Below are positions 33,249-42,339 of a stretch of DNA of 64,000 bases, piece after piece (position 1 is the stretch's first letter; each line of letters starts with the position of its first letter). The translations under genes and the position numbers were made by a program. Below the pieces are notes generated by a model. The model had not been told where the DNA came from and searched no databases. It worked only from the letters and a program-made list of their open reading frames with translations. The DNA is taken from assembly GCF_020400725.1 (NCBI RefSeq), contig NZ_JAINVG010000016.1, forward strand, positions 52,038 through 116,037. The letters are read 5' to 3'. Source of the stretch: Streptomyces sp. NK15101 (GTDB lineage Bacteria > Actinomycetota > Actinomycetes > Streptomycetales > Streptomycetaceae).

Positions 33249-33803
33249 TCATCCCTGGCTGTTGAGGAAGCCGATGAGGCAGGCGCCCCACCAGCCGGTC
33301 TGGCTGACGGCCGCGGCGAGGCCCGAGCGGACGAGCAGCCCGCGGGGGGCGGTTCCGGCGCGGTGCGCGTCGAGGAGCTGGCCGAGCCGGTGCGCCCACA
33401 GGCCGTTGAGGGTGACGGCGACGACGAGGCCCAGCTTGACCAGGGTCAGCGGGGAGTGGAGGTCGGGGCGGAGGAAGAGGCCGGAGACGACGAGTCCGCC
33501 GAGCCCGGCCCAGATCGGCGTCTGGAGGGAGACGGCCGTGTCGAGGACGGTGGCGAGCGGTCGCTTCCCGGTCACCCAGAGCAGGGCGAGCCAGTCGACG
33601 GCGAGGACCGAACCGAGCCCGACGACGAGGAAGGCGACGTGGAAGAAGCGGGCCACAGTCAGCAGCGAGGCGTCCGCGTGGACGTGTCCGGCGGTCCAGC
33701 AGGCCGCCGCGATGCCGGCGGTTGCGACGAGCCCGAGGGCGGTGAGGAGCCAGGAAGGGGTGAGCTCCTGCGCGGGTCTGAGCTCCTGCGCGGTTCTGGA
33801 CAT
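33249..33803 (-). CDS. integral membrane protein, CopD/DUF-like
   Basis: A 184-residue membrane protein with about four hydrophobic helices (LLTALGLVATAGIAAACW, FFHVAFLVVGLGSVLAVDWL, WAGLGGLVVSGLFL and VKLGLVVAVTLNGLWA). Histidines and Trp at helix ends resemble the CopD/YcnJ-type copper-resistance group, but the match is not firm. The ATG at 33803 has GGAAG upstream. An iron-box-like dyad lies about 35 bp upstream (33837-33855), so an iron-dependent role is worth considering. Confidence 0.6.
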   Translation of the reverse strand: MSRTAQELRPAQELTPSWLLTALGLVATAGIAAACWTAGHVHADASLLTVARFFHVAFLVVGLGSVLAVDWLALLWVTGKRPLATVLDTAVSLQTPIWAGLGGLVVSGLFLRPDLHSPLTLVKLGLVVAVTLNGLWAHRLGQLLDAHRAGTAPRGLLVRSGLAAAVSQTGWWGACLIGFLNSQG

Positions 33804-33836
33804 GCGTTGATCTTCCGGATGTAAGGACGGTGTAAC

Positions 33837-33855
33837 TAAGGTAAGGCGAAGCTAA
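33837..33855. promoter_or_regulatory. iron-box-like site (DmdR/IdeR type)
   Basis: TAAGGTAAGGCGAAGCTAA at 33837-33855 matches the 19-bp DmdR/IdeR consensus (TTAGGTTAGGCTCACCTAA) at 14 of 19 positions. It lies upstream of the minus-strand membrane gene that starts at 33803. The rest of the 33804-34120 spacer contains no recognised feature except a GC-rich stretch with small dyads. Confidence 0.45.
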
Positions 33856-34120
33856 GTGTCGCTAGTGTGCACGTCAAGCCCGTGTGGTGCACGTCCCAGC
33901 CCTCGGAAGCGCCGGTCAGCGGGGCTCCGGGTCATGGACCGGCGACTGCTTCGGCGAGGTGACGGGCTCCGACGGTGACCGCCTGGACGCCCCGGAGGTC
34001 CAGGCGGCCCGGTCGAAGGCTCGGGGACGGGTGTGCTGCTCGGGCCGTTGAGCCGCACCGGCCGACGGCGGGGGAGCGAACCGCTCCCGGTGGGGCGAAG
34101 CGCCGGAGCGAATTCTCCGC

Positions 34121-34636
34121 TCACCGTGGCCTTGCGGAACGTGCTCTGCTCGGACTGCTCCGATCGGCGAGCGGCCAGGCGTATTCGCTGTACTGGATGC
34201 CGAGGGCGATGTGCTTCAGGGCCTGGTTCAGGTATGGCGGCATCGGCTGCGGCAGATCGGTCATCTTGTGCCAGAACCAGCCGTCGCACCGGTGAGGCTC
34301 GGGGTTGTCGACTTCTTCGTGTGGGTGGTCGGTCTCGAAGAAGAAGGCGATTCGCTCGTCGCCGGCGTGGGTGGAGACGTGGTGCATCACGTGCACGAAC
34401 CGGAGATTCTCCGGGGAGACGAGGATGCCTGTCTCCTCGCGGAGCTCGCGGGCAGCTCCGTGTCGGGCGGATTCGTGTTCCTCGAGGAGGCCGGCGGGGA
34501 TCTGGAACATCCGGGGGAACACGGTCGGGTGGCGGCGTCGGCCCATGAGCAACTGGCCGTCGAAGCGGACGAGTACGTGGACGTCGGCGTAGTGGGCGGC
34601 GTACGTCGCGCCGGATCGGGCGGCCTTCTCGGGCAT
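34121..34636 (-). CDS. Nudix hydrolase
   Basis: Nudix pyrophosphohydrolase of 171 residues. The Nudix box begins at GLLEEHESARHGAAREL near residue 50 and ends REETGI, matching G-x5-E-x7-REUxEExGU exactly. It would hydrolyse a nucleoside diphosphate linked to another moiety. It is 6 bp downstream of the MazG-like gene on the same strand, so they form an operon of nucleotide-clean-up genes. The ATG at 34636 is used. Substrate unknown. Confidence 0.87.
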   Translation of the reverse strand: MPEKAARSGATYAAHYADVHVLVRFDGQLLMGRRRHPTVFPRMFQIPAGLLEEHESARHGAARELREETGILVSPENLRFVHVMHHVSTHAGDERIAFFFETDHPHEEVDNPEPHRCDGWFWHKMTDLPQPMPPYLNQALKHIALGIQYSEYAWPLADRSSPSRARSARPR

Positions 34637-34642
34637 GGTGGT

Positions 34643-35026
34643 CTACCTGTCGCCGTGGTCGATGTCGCCAGGTGCCCGAGACTCACGTGCGGGGGTCTCA
34701 CCCTGAGACAGCCGTGTACTGATCCTTCTGTCGAGCTCCGTCATGGTCTGGTGGAAGACGCGTTCGAGGTCCACGTTGTAGCGGTGAGCCAGGATGAGTA
34801 CCGACCACAGGCAGTCGGCGAGCTCGTGTTCCAGCGCGGGCCGACCCCCCGGGTGCTCTCTCGCACCCTCCTCCGCCATGACGAGTTTGGCCAGGTCGCC
34901 GACGTCGCCCATGAAGCCGAGCACGAATTCGGTGCGTGTCCAGACCCGGCCGCGCTCACGACGGTTCAGCTCGTCGTAGCGGTCATGGATGCGGATCGCC
35001 TGCTGCTTCAGTTCGTCGAAGTCCAC
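34643..35026 (-). CDS. MazG-like nucleotide pyrophosphohydrolase
   Basis: An all-alpha NTP pyrophosphohydrolase of the MazG/dUTPase-2 group, 127 residues. The helices begin DFDELKQQAIRIHDRYDEL and include EHELADCLWSVLILAHRYN, which holds the ExxD metal site. The first metal pair, usually ExxE, reads GDVGDLAKLV here, so metal ligands are partly atypical. The GTG at 35026 follows GGGACGGA. It precedes the Nudix gene by 6 bp. It probably removes non-canonical or excess nucleotides. Confidence 0.78.
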   Translation of the reverse strand: MDFDELKQQAIRIHDRYDELNRRERGRVWTRTEFVLGFMGDVGDLAKLVMAEEGAREHPGGRPALEHELADCLWSVLILAHRYNVDLERVFHQTMTELDRRISTRLSQGETPARESRAPGDIDHGDR

Positions 35027-35177
35027 GGAGTCCGTCCCTTCGGGGTGGGTGGGCTGACGAGCGCTGCCCGTTTGCCGGTTCTTGCGTGACGAGGAGTCCT
35101 GGAGGCCGGGCCCGTCGTGCCGGAACGAGCGGGAGGCGTGTGACGACGGGGAAGGAGCGTCGGACGGGGTTGCGGGT

Positions 35178-35909
35178 TCAGGTGGAGAAGTATCGGCCCA
35201 GGACCTGGTGCAGGTAGTTCGCGCCCGGGCCGAGGCGGGCAGCCCGTTCGGCCGAGGGGACGAACGCGATCTCGTCGAGCTCGGGTACCACCCTCCGCTC
35301 CGTCTCCGACACCGCGAGCTCCGCATGCCGGCTCCGTACGAGTGCGCTGGGCACGGGCGGGGCGAGGAAGTGGAAGCCGAGGCTGCCGAACCGGGTTCCC
35401 CGCGTGAGGCCCCACAGCCGCAACTCCTCGTCGGAGGCGGGTACGCCGAGCTCCTCGGCCAGTTCACGGGCGGCATGCCGACGGAGTGACGCCATGTCCA
35501 GGGGGTGGCCGGCCGCAGGGGGTTCCGCCGAGCCGCCGGGGAGGCTCCAGCGGCCGGGCGCCGCGGTGGTGGGGGACCCGCGTCCGACCGCGAGTCCGGA
35601 CTCCGTCGGCAACAGGACGGTGACGAAGACGGACCCGGGGACCTCTTCGGCCGGCCGCAGTTTCCGCAGGGCTCGATGCCGGTACGTCGTCCTTGCCCAT
35701 CGCACCACCGACGGGCCGGGCCCGGGCGGGTCGATGCCCAGGCTCGCGACGAGCGGGCCGTCGAAGGTGGTGGGGTTGTGTGCCTTCGTCTCTTCCCAGA
35801 GACGGTCGACGTCACCTCGCTCCTGCGGTGACAGGGCCGGTGGAGGGTGCTCGACGAAGTCGATCTGTTGCGCGTCGAGGAACTCGACAGGGAGATGTCC
35901 CGGCTGCAT
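35178..35909 (-). CDS. Nudix hydrolase, reading frame continuous with an upstream GNAT remnant
   Basis: Nudix protein of about 243 residues counted from the ATG at 35909, which has GGAAGGA upstream. The N-terminal half (VEHPPPALSPQERGDVDRLW) is seen in a Streptomyces Nudix subgroup, with the catalytic half holding WSLPGGSAEPP and HAARELAEELGV. The Nudix glycine and REL..EELG pattern is present but the box is stretched by several residues. The frame is open upstream to 36299 and encodes a GNAT remnant, so an N-terminally extended fusion of 373 residues is also possible. Substrate unknown. Confidence 0.7.
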   Translation of the reverse strand: MQPGHLPVEFLDAQQIDFVEHPPPALSPQERGDVDRLWEETKAHNPTTFDGPLVASLGIDPPGPGPSVVRWARTTYRHRALRKLRPAEEVPGSVFVTVLLPTESGLAVGRGSPTTAAPGRWSLPGGSAEPPAAGHPLDMASLRRHAARELAEELGVPASDEELRLWGLTRGTRFGSLGFHFLAPPVPSALVRSRHAELAVSETERRVVPELDEIAFVPSAERAARLGPGANYLHQVLGRYFST

Positions 35910-36299
35910 CGGAGGTCCTTCCCGCCCGTCGGGGCGCTCGGATCGATCGAATGTGGCGAGTGCGGCCCCCGCACCGGCTGCTCTGGTTCGGAGACGTTGG
36001 ATCGCTTCCTCTCGGCAGCTCCAGGTCATGGCTGGTGCGGGAATGGGACGGAAGCCGAGCTCGGTGCAGAGGAGGAGTCCGTCGGGGGAGGCGTTGAGGC
36101 GGACGGAGGAGCAGCCCTGGTCGGCGAGCCACTGCATGGTTGCCGCGACGACGCAGGGGCCTTCGAGGGGATCGGCGAAAGCCGCCTCGCACGCCCTGAC
36201 CCGTTCGCCGTCCGGTGTGGGCCGCCCGGTGTCGAGCATGGTGCGGCGCAGGCAGGTGAACTCGGCCGCGTCATGGCGGCCGGCGCGGCGGACGTCCAA
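35910..36299 (-). pseudogene. GNAT gene with internal deletion, fused in frame to Nudix
   Basis: About 45 N-terminal residues (MDVRRAGRHDAAEFTCLRR) and about 45 C-terminal residues (WLADQGCSSVRLNASPDG, then LGFRPIPAPAMTW) of a GNAT protein are joined directly. The central acetyl-CoA-binding motif of roughly 60 residues is missing. A TTG start at 36299 still has a perfect AGGAGG six bases upstream, and the frame passes without a stop into the Nudix gene. It cannot bind acetyl-CoA in the normal way. Translation of the fusion is possible but untested. Confidence 0.55.
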
Positions 36300-36549
36300 G
36301 GTGCTCCTCCTGCAGTGCGAATCGGGTTGACGACGGAGCAGTGGATCGACCGGTTGCGTCCTGGCGCCGCCCTACAGGGTGGTGCGGGCGCGGATGACGT
36401 CGTAGAGGTGGGCGCCGTGTGCCCATCTCTACAGGTCCTCGCGGCCGACGGTGATCAGACGGTGGCGGGAGGCGAAGTCGACCGCGCCGCGCGGCCGACG
36501 GATCGCTGACCGCCGCCGCCCCACCAGTGGCCCGCCGACGGCGTCGCCG

Positions 36550-36726
36550 TCACCCCGGGCGCGGGGGACTGTGCCGGCGCCGCCCCTCGCATCCGAAGAA
36601 CTGCGCCCACAGCACCACCACGGCGGCGATGCCGCCGATCGGCCACGGGCTCGTTTTCTTCGCAGGCCGACGGGTCGGATTCCGGCGGATGTGGCCCCGC
36701 ACCCGGTGACAACCCTCAGGCGGCAT
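36550..36726 (-). CDS. small single-pass membrane protein (58 aa)
   Basis: From the ATG at 36726, with GGGAGGGGAGAG upstream, a 58-residue protein runs to TGA at 36550-36552. A basic N-terminus (CHRVRGHIRRNPTRRPAKKT) resembles small Streptomyces membrane proteins with VRGHxRRNP openings, and one hydrophobic segment follows (SPWPIGGIAAVVVLWAQFF). Function unknown. The surrounding spacers 36300-36549 and 36727-37029 otherwise contain nothing I can assign. Confidence 0.55.
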   Translation of the reverse strand: MPPEGCHRVRGHIRRNPTRRPAKKTSPWPIGGIAAVVVLWAQFFGCEGRRRHSPPRPG

Positions 36727-37029
36727 GAACTCTCCCCTCCCGAAATGAGGGCCGCGCCGACGCGAACCCTCCTGACATGGATGTAGCAGCGGCCACCGAC
36801 ACTGACCCGGGAGAACCGCACCGCGATCACTCCAAACCGGCCATCCCCGTCAACGACCTCCCCCTGGCGGTCGAACATGAGGTGAACGGCCAGCTGGCCA
36901 CGGAGAACCGATCGCCGTCCCGGTCGAGTCCGCACCGTTCGGGCCCCACACCGCAGCCGGAGAAACCCCTGGTCGCAGCACTCTGCCCGGTGGAGCGAAG
37001 TTGGCGAGAAAGGCAGGGGCGCGCTCCCC

Positions 37030-37290
37030 GCGTACGCGCGTTGCGCCCGCCTGATCGCAGAGGTACGGCGTGACGGCGCCCACCGGGTGCTGGAGTACGG
37101 GCAAGGCGTACCTGTCGGGGTGCCCGCCCGCACCGGACCGGCCGACGGCAGCGGGACCGTGATCACCTTCCGGCCCGACGCCGAGATCTTCGAGACGCTG
37201 AAGTTCTCGTTCGACACGCTGACCGAGCGCTTCAGGGAACTGGCCTTCCTGAGCCGTGAGTCGGAGATCATCTTGGCTGATGACCGCGAC
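37030..37290 (+). pseudogene. gyrB/parE-like fragment
   Basis: A stretch in one frame reads LIAEVRRDGAHRVLEYGQG, then SGTVITFRPDAEIFETLKFS, LTERFRELAFLSRESEIIL and DDRD. This is the transducer-domain segment of a type II topoisomerase B subunit (about residues 140-230 of GyrB). The ATP-binding N-terminus and the TOPRIM domain are missing. Upstream in 36960-37030 the sequence shows weak traces of the preceding glycine loop in shifting frames. The piece is about 85 residues against the usual 650 or more. It is too degenerate to be functional; aminocoumarin-resistance paralogues are one possible source. Confidence 0.6.
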
Positions 37291-37434
37291 CCTGCGGCGC
37301 CTCGGCCGTTCGCTTCCGCTTCCCGGGCGGCCCGGGGTCCCAGCGATCTGAGGGAAGCGCTGCTCCCCTCCTCGGTGACAGCGTGGCCACCACGTGTGTG
37401 AGGCGCTCCGGGGCTTTCGTCCGGATGTCACCGG

Positions 37435-38382
37435 TCAGTTACTGGTGACGGTGTCACGGGCGGTCTCGTCGACGTGGAGGGTGAAGACGTCGGGGCGGGC
37501 GTAGTGGCCGGTGGTGTCGAGGTCGAAGCGCGCGCGGGCGAGGTCGTCGAGGTCCAGCTCGGCGGTCAGGACGCCCTCGCCGCCGCGCAGCGGGCCGGCG
37601 AGGACCTCACCGAGCGGGGAGACGATGACGGAGCCGCCGTCGATCAGTACGGTGTCGGGCGCGTCGCCCTGGACGGGGTGGAGGTCGTCCGGCAGGCCGT
37701 CGCGGCGCAGGTACTGGTTGGCGGAGAGGACGAAGCAGCGGCCTTCCAGGGCGATGTGGCGCATGGTGGCCTGCCAGGCGTCGCGGTCGTCGACGGTCGG
37801 CGCACACCACAGGTCCACGCCCTTGGCGTACATCGCGGTGCGCAGGAGCGGCATGTAGTTCTCCCAGCAGATGGCCGCGCCGAGGCGAGCGGCACCAGTG
37901 TCGACGACCGGCAGGGTGGAGCCGTCGCCCTGACCCCAGAGGTAGCGCTCGGCGGCGGTGGGCATGAGCTTGCGGTGCAGGCCCAGATAGCCGTCGGGGC
38001 CGAAGAAGAGCGCGACGCAGTACAGGGTGCCGCCCTGGCGTTCGACCGCGCCGATCACGGCGTGGACGCCGAGTTCCCGGGTGACGGCGGCGAGCGTCTC
38101 GGTCTCCGGGCCGGGGATCTCGATGGCGGCGGCGTGGTAGCGGCGGAAGAGGTCACGGCCCGCGGGGGTGCGGCTGCCGACCGTGATGCCGAAGTCCAAG
38201 CCCTTGGGGTAGCCGCCGATGAACGCCTCGGGGAGGACGACGACCTCGGCGCCCCGGGAGGCGGCCTCGCGGACGAGTTCCTCGGCCCAGCCCACCGCGG
38301 CCGGTGTGTCGAAGAGCGGGGCGGCCGCCTGGACGACGGCGGCGGTCACGGTGCGGCGGGGCTCTGAGGCAGTCGTATTCAT
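37435..38382 (-). CDS. nitrilase (carbon-nitrogen hydrolase)
   Basis: Nitrilase-superfamily enzyme of 315 residues. The triad is complete: Glu in VVLPEAFIGGYP, Lys in GLHRKLMPT and Cys in AAICWENYMPL. CWENYMP is the branch-1 nitrilase signature rather than the amidase type, so it probably turns a nitrile into the acid plus ammonia. The ATG at 38382 has AAGGG upstream; an extended start at 38412 is less likely. It is divergent from the LysR gene across 50 bp, suggesting direct control by that regulator. Confidence 0.88.
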   Translation of the reverse strand: MNTTASEPRRTVTAAVVQAAAPLFDTPAAVGWAEELVREAASRGAEVVVLPEAFIGGYPKGLDFGITVGSRTPAGRDLFRRYHAAAIEIPGPETETLAAVTRELGVHAVIGAVERQGGTLYCVALFFGPDGYLGLHRKLMPTAAERYLWGQGDGSTLPVVDTGAARLGAAICWENYMPLLRTAMYAKGVDLWCAPTVDDRDAWQATMRHIALEGRCFVLSANQYLRRDGLPDDLHPVQGDAPDTVLIDGGSVIVSPLGEVLAGPLRGGEGVLTAELDLDDLARARFDLDTTGHYARPDVFTLHVDETARDTVTSN

Positions 38383-38421
38383 GCCCTTCACGCTAGAAAC
38401 CCCTTCGCACATCCGGCAAAC

Positions 38422-38427
38422 TAATCT
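38422..38427 (+). promoter_or_regulatory. -10-like element for leaderless lysR
   Basis: TAATCT at 38422-38427 lies 5 bases before the ATG at 38433. No ribosome site precedes that ATG, so a leaderless transcript is likely. The whole nitrilase/LysR divergent region is only 50 bp, so a LysR operator would have to overlap both promoters. Confidence 0.35.
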
Positions 38428-38432
38428 TCCTG

Positions 38433-39380
38433 ATGATCGACATCTATGAAACCGAATTCAGGAAGGCCGACCTCAACCTTCTGGTGGTCTTCGCCGCCCT
38501 GATGCGCGAGCGCAGCGTCACCCGGGCCGCCGCCGCGCTGCACCTGAGCCAGGGCGCCACCAGCGCGGCCCTCGGACGCCTGCGCGGGCTCTTCGACGAC
38601 GAGCTGTTCACCCGCACGCGCACCGGTGTCGAGCCGACGCCGCGCGCCGTCGCACTGGCCCGCCGCATCGAGCCGGCCCTCGGCCTGATCCACGGCGCCG
38701 TGACCGACCGCGACCGCTTCGATCCGGCGACCGCCCGGCGCACCTTCACCCTGGGCATGTCGGACGACCTGGAGGCGGTCCTGCTGCCCCGCCTGCTGAA
38801 CGCCGCGGCCGGCCTGCCGGGCATCCGGCTCGCCGTGCGGCAGGCCAGCCGCAACACCGTCGCCGACATGGTCGACCGCGGTGAGATCGACCTCGGCGTG
38901 GCCGCCGCCCCCGCGCACGGCCCCGACCACCGCAGCCAGGAGCTGTTCCCCTCCGGTTACACCTGCCTGTTCAACCCCCGCCTCCTGCCGCTCCGGACCC
39001 CGCTCACCCTCGACGACTACCTCGCCCACCCCCACCTGCTGATCTCCTACGACGGCCGGCGCGGCATCGTCGACGACGTCCTGGAAGCACGCGGCCTCAC
39101 CCGCCGAGTGGTCGCCTCCACCACCCACTTCGCCGGAGCGGCCCTCCAGCTCGCGACCCTGCCCGCCCTCGCCACCGTCCCCGCCCACGCGGCCACCGTC
39201 TACGCCGACCTGCTCGACCTCACCGAGACCCCGCCCCCCATCCCGATGCCCGCGTACACCGTCAGCGCCATCTGGCACGGCAGTGTCGGCGACGACCCCG
39301 CCCACGCATGGCTCCGAGGGCTCGTCGGCGCGCCGGCTCGCGGCGGGACACCGGACGATCGGAGCGGGCCGCCCGGCTGA
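38433..39380 (+). CDS. LysR family transcriptional regulator
   Basis: A 315-residue LTTR. The HTH is LLVVFAALMRERSVTRAAAA, then HLSQGATSAALGRLRGLF and ELFTRTRTGVEPTPRA. The effector-binding domain runs from about residue 95 (RRTFTLGMSDDLEAVLLPRL). It resembles the NodD-like LysR group with DLNLL near the N-terminus. Probably controls the divergent nitrilase gene. It converges on the mycothiol-isomerase-like gene through a terminator hairpin. Confidence 0.9.
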   Translation: MIDIYETEFRKADLNLLVVFAALMRERSVTRAAAALHLSQGATSAALGRLRGLFDDELFTRTRTGVEPTPRAVALARRIEPALGLIHGAVTDRDRFDPATARRTFTLGMSDDLEAVLLPRLLNAAAGLPGIRLAVRQASRNTVADMVDRGEIDLGVAAAPAHGPDHRSQELFPSGYTCLFNPRLLPLRTPLTLDDYLAHPHLLISYDGRRGIVDDVLEARGLTRRVVASTTHFAGAALQLATLPALATVPAHAATVYADLLDLTETPPPIPMPAYTVSAIWHGSVGDDPAHAWLRGLVGAPARGGTPDDRSGPPG

Positions 39381-39537
39381 ACGCGCCCCGGCGAGGCCGT
39401 GGTTCGGCCGGATCCACGCCCCCGACCAGTGCCGGCGGTGACGACGTCGGAGCAGGAGCCCTCGGGCGCGACCGCGCCGCCGGGTTCAACGTCGCCGCCG
39501 GGCGCCGGGTCGTGGCGCCGTCCTGCCCGAACGTGCG

Positions 39538-39571
39538 GGGAGGGCGACCCCGGCCAGGGGGCCGCCCTCCC
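39538..39571. terminator. hairpin between convergent genes
   Basis: GGGAGGGCG (39538-39546) pairs with CGCCCTCCC (39563-39571), with an internal CCCCGGCCAGGGG dyad in the loop. It lies 16 bp from the stop of the minus-strand gene. The 39381-39537 spacer holds nothing else clear. Confidence 0.65.
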
Positions 39572-39586
39572 TGTTTCGGGTGCTGG

Positions 39587-40201
39587 TTACGGCTTGCGTC
39601 CGCACCACGCCACGAGGCGGTCGATGGCCGGCGCGTCCGCGTCGACGTCCACCGCGGCCCCGAACGGCGCACCGTCACGCGGCCCTGCGGGCAGCCCGCG
39701 CCTCATGGCGGCGTACGAGATCGCCACGAGGTCGGGGTCCCAGTCCGGGAACTGTCCGGTCGCCGTGGCCATGTCCCAGGTGTGCACGGTGAATTCCGAG
39801 GTCCAGACGGCCGCGGCGGCAGCACCCGGAAGGCTGCCGAACGGCAGGGTCAGCATCCGGCCCAGGACCGCGGGATCCGCCCACGCCGCCTCGACCTCAC
39901 GCACCGCGGCGTCCCACGCCTCTCGCCATTCGGTGTCCGCGAGGTCGTCGGCGACCGTGGGGAGAGTCGTCACGTCGCCGCCGCGCCCGGCGAGGGCGAT
40001 CCGGCGCAGGACGGCGACGAGGTGCCCGGTCAGCCCTCGGACGGTGAACTCGGCGCAGGGCGTGGGCCCGTCGAACTGCTCGGGCCGGACCGCGGCGACG
40101 GTACGTCCGGCCAGTGCGATCGCCTTCAGAAGGCCCTGGCGAGGGTCGGCGGTGGCATCGTGGGTGACAGTGGGCCGTGGGGTGTTCTCCATCTGTGTCA
40201 T
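39587..40201 (-). CDS. TIGR03086-family (mycothiol-dependent isomerase-like) protein
   Basis: A 204-residue DinB-like protein of the actinobacterial maleylpyruvate isomerase/TIGR03086 group. The N-terminal helix has PTPCAEFTVRGLTGHLVAVL, where the conserved His and Glu belong to the metal site, and TSEFTVHTWDMATATGQ carries the second His. These proteins bind a divalent metal and often use mycothiol. The ATG at 40201 is used. It is divergent from the WYL regulator 62 bp away. Confidence 0.82.
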   Translation of the reverse strand: MTQMENTPRPTVTHDATADPRQGLLKAIALAGRTVAAVRPEQFDGPTPCAEFTVRGLTGHLVAVLRRIALAGRGGDVTTLPTVADDLADTEWREAWDAAVREVEAAWADPAVLGRMLTLPFGSLPGAAAAAVWTSEFTVHTWDMATATGQFPDWDPDLVAISYAAMRRGLPAGPRDGAPFGAAVDVDADAPAIDRLVAWCGRKP

Positions 40202-40263
40202 GACCTCATCCTGGAACCCGAATAGGTCGTCTCCTGGCCGCTTTCCGGAAAAGAATGGCCGCT

Positions 40264-41256
40264 ATGAGAGCCGATCGCCTGGTGGCAACCCTGCTGTTCC
40301 TCCAAACACGCGCCCGTGTGACCGTGGCCGAGGTCGCCGCCGAACTCGAAGTGTCGCCACGGACCGCACGCCGCGACCTGGAGGCCCTGTCCACCGCGGG
40401 CATCCCCGTCTACTCGCAGCGTGGCCGCGGCGGCGGCTGGTCGCTGGTCGGCGGCGCCCGTACGGACCTCACCGGGCTGACCGCCGAGGAGATCCGGGCA
40501 CTGTTCCTGCTCGCGGGCCCTTCGGCGACCACGCCCGAACTCCGCACGGCACTGCGCAAGTTGGTACGTGCGCTGCCCGCACCCCTGCGTGCGGGCGCCG
40601 AGGCCGCGTCGCGGGCCGGCCTCACCGACGGCACGGACTGGTCGCGCGCCGACGTCACGGCCACCGGGTCGCACCTCGACGCGCTCCGGCGGGCCGTGGT
40701 GGACGGGATCCAGGTGCGGCTCGGGTACGCCGGGCCCGGCAAGCCCGTCGGCGTGCGAACCGTCCATCCGCTCGGGCTCGTGGCCAAGGCCGGTCACGAC
40801 TACCTCGTCGCCGAGACCGAGCGGGGCTTGCGGACCTTCCGGCTCAGCCGGGTCGTCTCGGTCCAGGCGACCGGCGAGCCCGTCGTACGGCCGCCCGGCT
40901 TCGACCTTGCCACGGTCTGGCGTTCGTTCGCCGCGCGCTTGGAGGAGCGGCTGTACGCGGCGACGGTTCGTGCCCGGGCCGAGCCGGGTGCCATGGCGAT
41001 CCTGGAGCGGCTGTTCGACGGGCGCCTGCACGTCGGTCCGACGCTCCCCGACGGGTGGACGGAGATACGGGTCGACGGGCCGACGCCGGAGGTCGTCGCG
41101 ACACAGCTGGCCGGGCTGGGGGCGCGCATCGAGGTGCTGGACCCGCCGGAGGCGAGGGAGCGGCTCGCGCGTCTGGCGGTCGAGCTGGCCGGTGTGTACG
41201 GACCGCCGGCCCTTTCAGGTTGTGGTTTCGACCCGGGGTCTGAGGCTGTGAGGTAG
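40264..41256 (+). CDS. YafY/WYL-domain transcriptional regulator
   Basis: A 330-residue regulator with an N-terminal DeoR-like winged helix (DRLVATLLFLQTRARVTVAE, then SPRTARRDLEALSTAGIPVY) and a central WYL domain (GLVAKAGHDYLVAETERGLR is its core strand). A C-terminal WCX-like extension follows. The ATG at 40264 matches the usual family start; an earlier ATG at 40255 adds three residues. Probably controls the divergent TIGR03086 gene, but no operator was identified. Confidence 0.87.
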   Translation: MRADRLVATLLFLQTRARVTVAEVAAELEVSPRTARRDLEALSTAGIPVYSQRGRGGGWSLVGGARTDLTGLTAEEIRALFLLAGPSATTPELRTALRKLVRALPAPLRAGAEAASRAGLTDGTDWSRADVTATGSHLDALRRAVVDGIQVRLGYAGPGKPVGVRTVHPLGLVAKAGHDYLVAETERGLRTFRLSRVVSVQATGEPVVRPPGFDLATVWRSFAARLEERLYAATVRARAEPGAMAILERLFDGRLHVGPTLPDGWTEIRVDGPTPEVVATQLAGLGARIEVLDPPEARERLARLAVELAGVYGPPALSGCGFDPGSEAVR

Positions 41257-41312
41257 GAGGCGGTCTCGTGTTCGGCGGGCGGGACGTCCGTACCTCCGCC
41301 CCCGGACCGCAC

Positions 41313-42029
<717 letters not shown>

Positions 42030-42339
42030 CGATGTGTCCCCTTGCGGACGAGCTGGGTGGTCAGCCGGTCGAGCACGCCCGGCTGCCGACGTCGACAACG
42101 CCCCCGCTCGGTCCGGCCGAAGATCCGGTCCACTGTCTCGCCTCGTCGGGGGGAAGGACCGGTCGCCGCGCCATCGGTCGCGGAGTCGGCCGCCCGATCA
42201 CCCGCACGGCCCGCACCGGTGACATGCGTCCCCGAATCAGATCGGCCCGCACGGCACCAGGATGTCCGCGACCTGCGCACCGGGCGGGCCGGAGGCCGGT
42301 CCGGTGCGACCGAACGCAGGAGGGGCCGGGCGCCCGGCC
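42030..42339. other. 310-bp spacer without recognised gene
   Basis: Between the flavodoxin-like gene (start 42029) and the DUF6296 stop (42340). Open frames here lack the strong third-position bias of the neighbours. I see no convincing promoter or hairpin. Confidence 0.4.
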
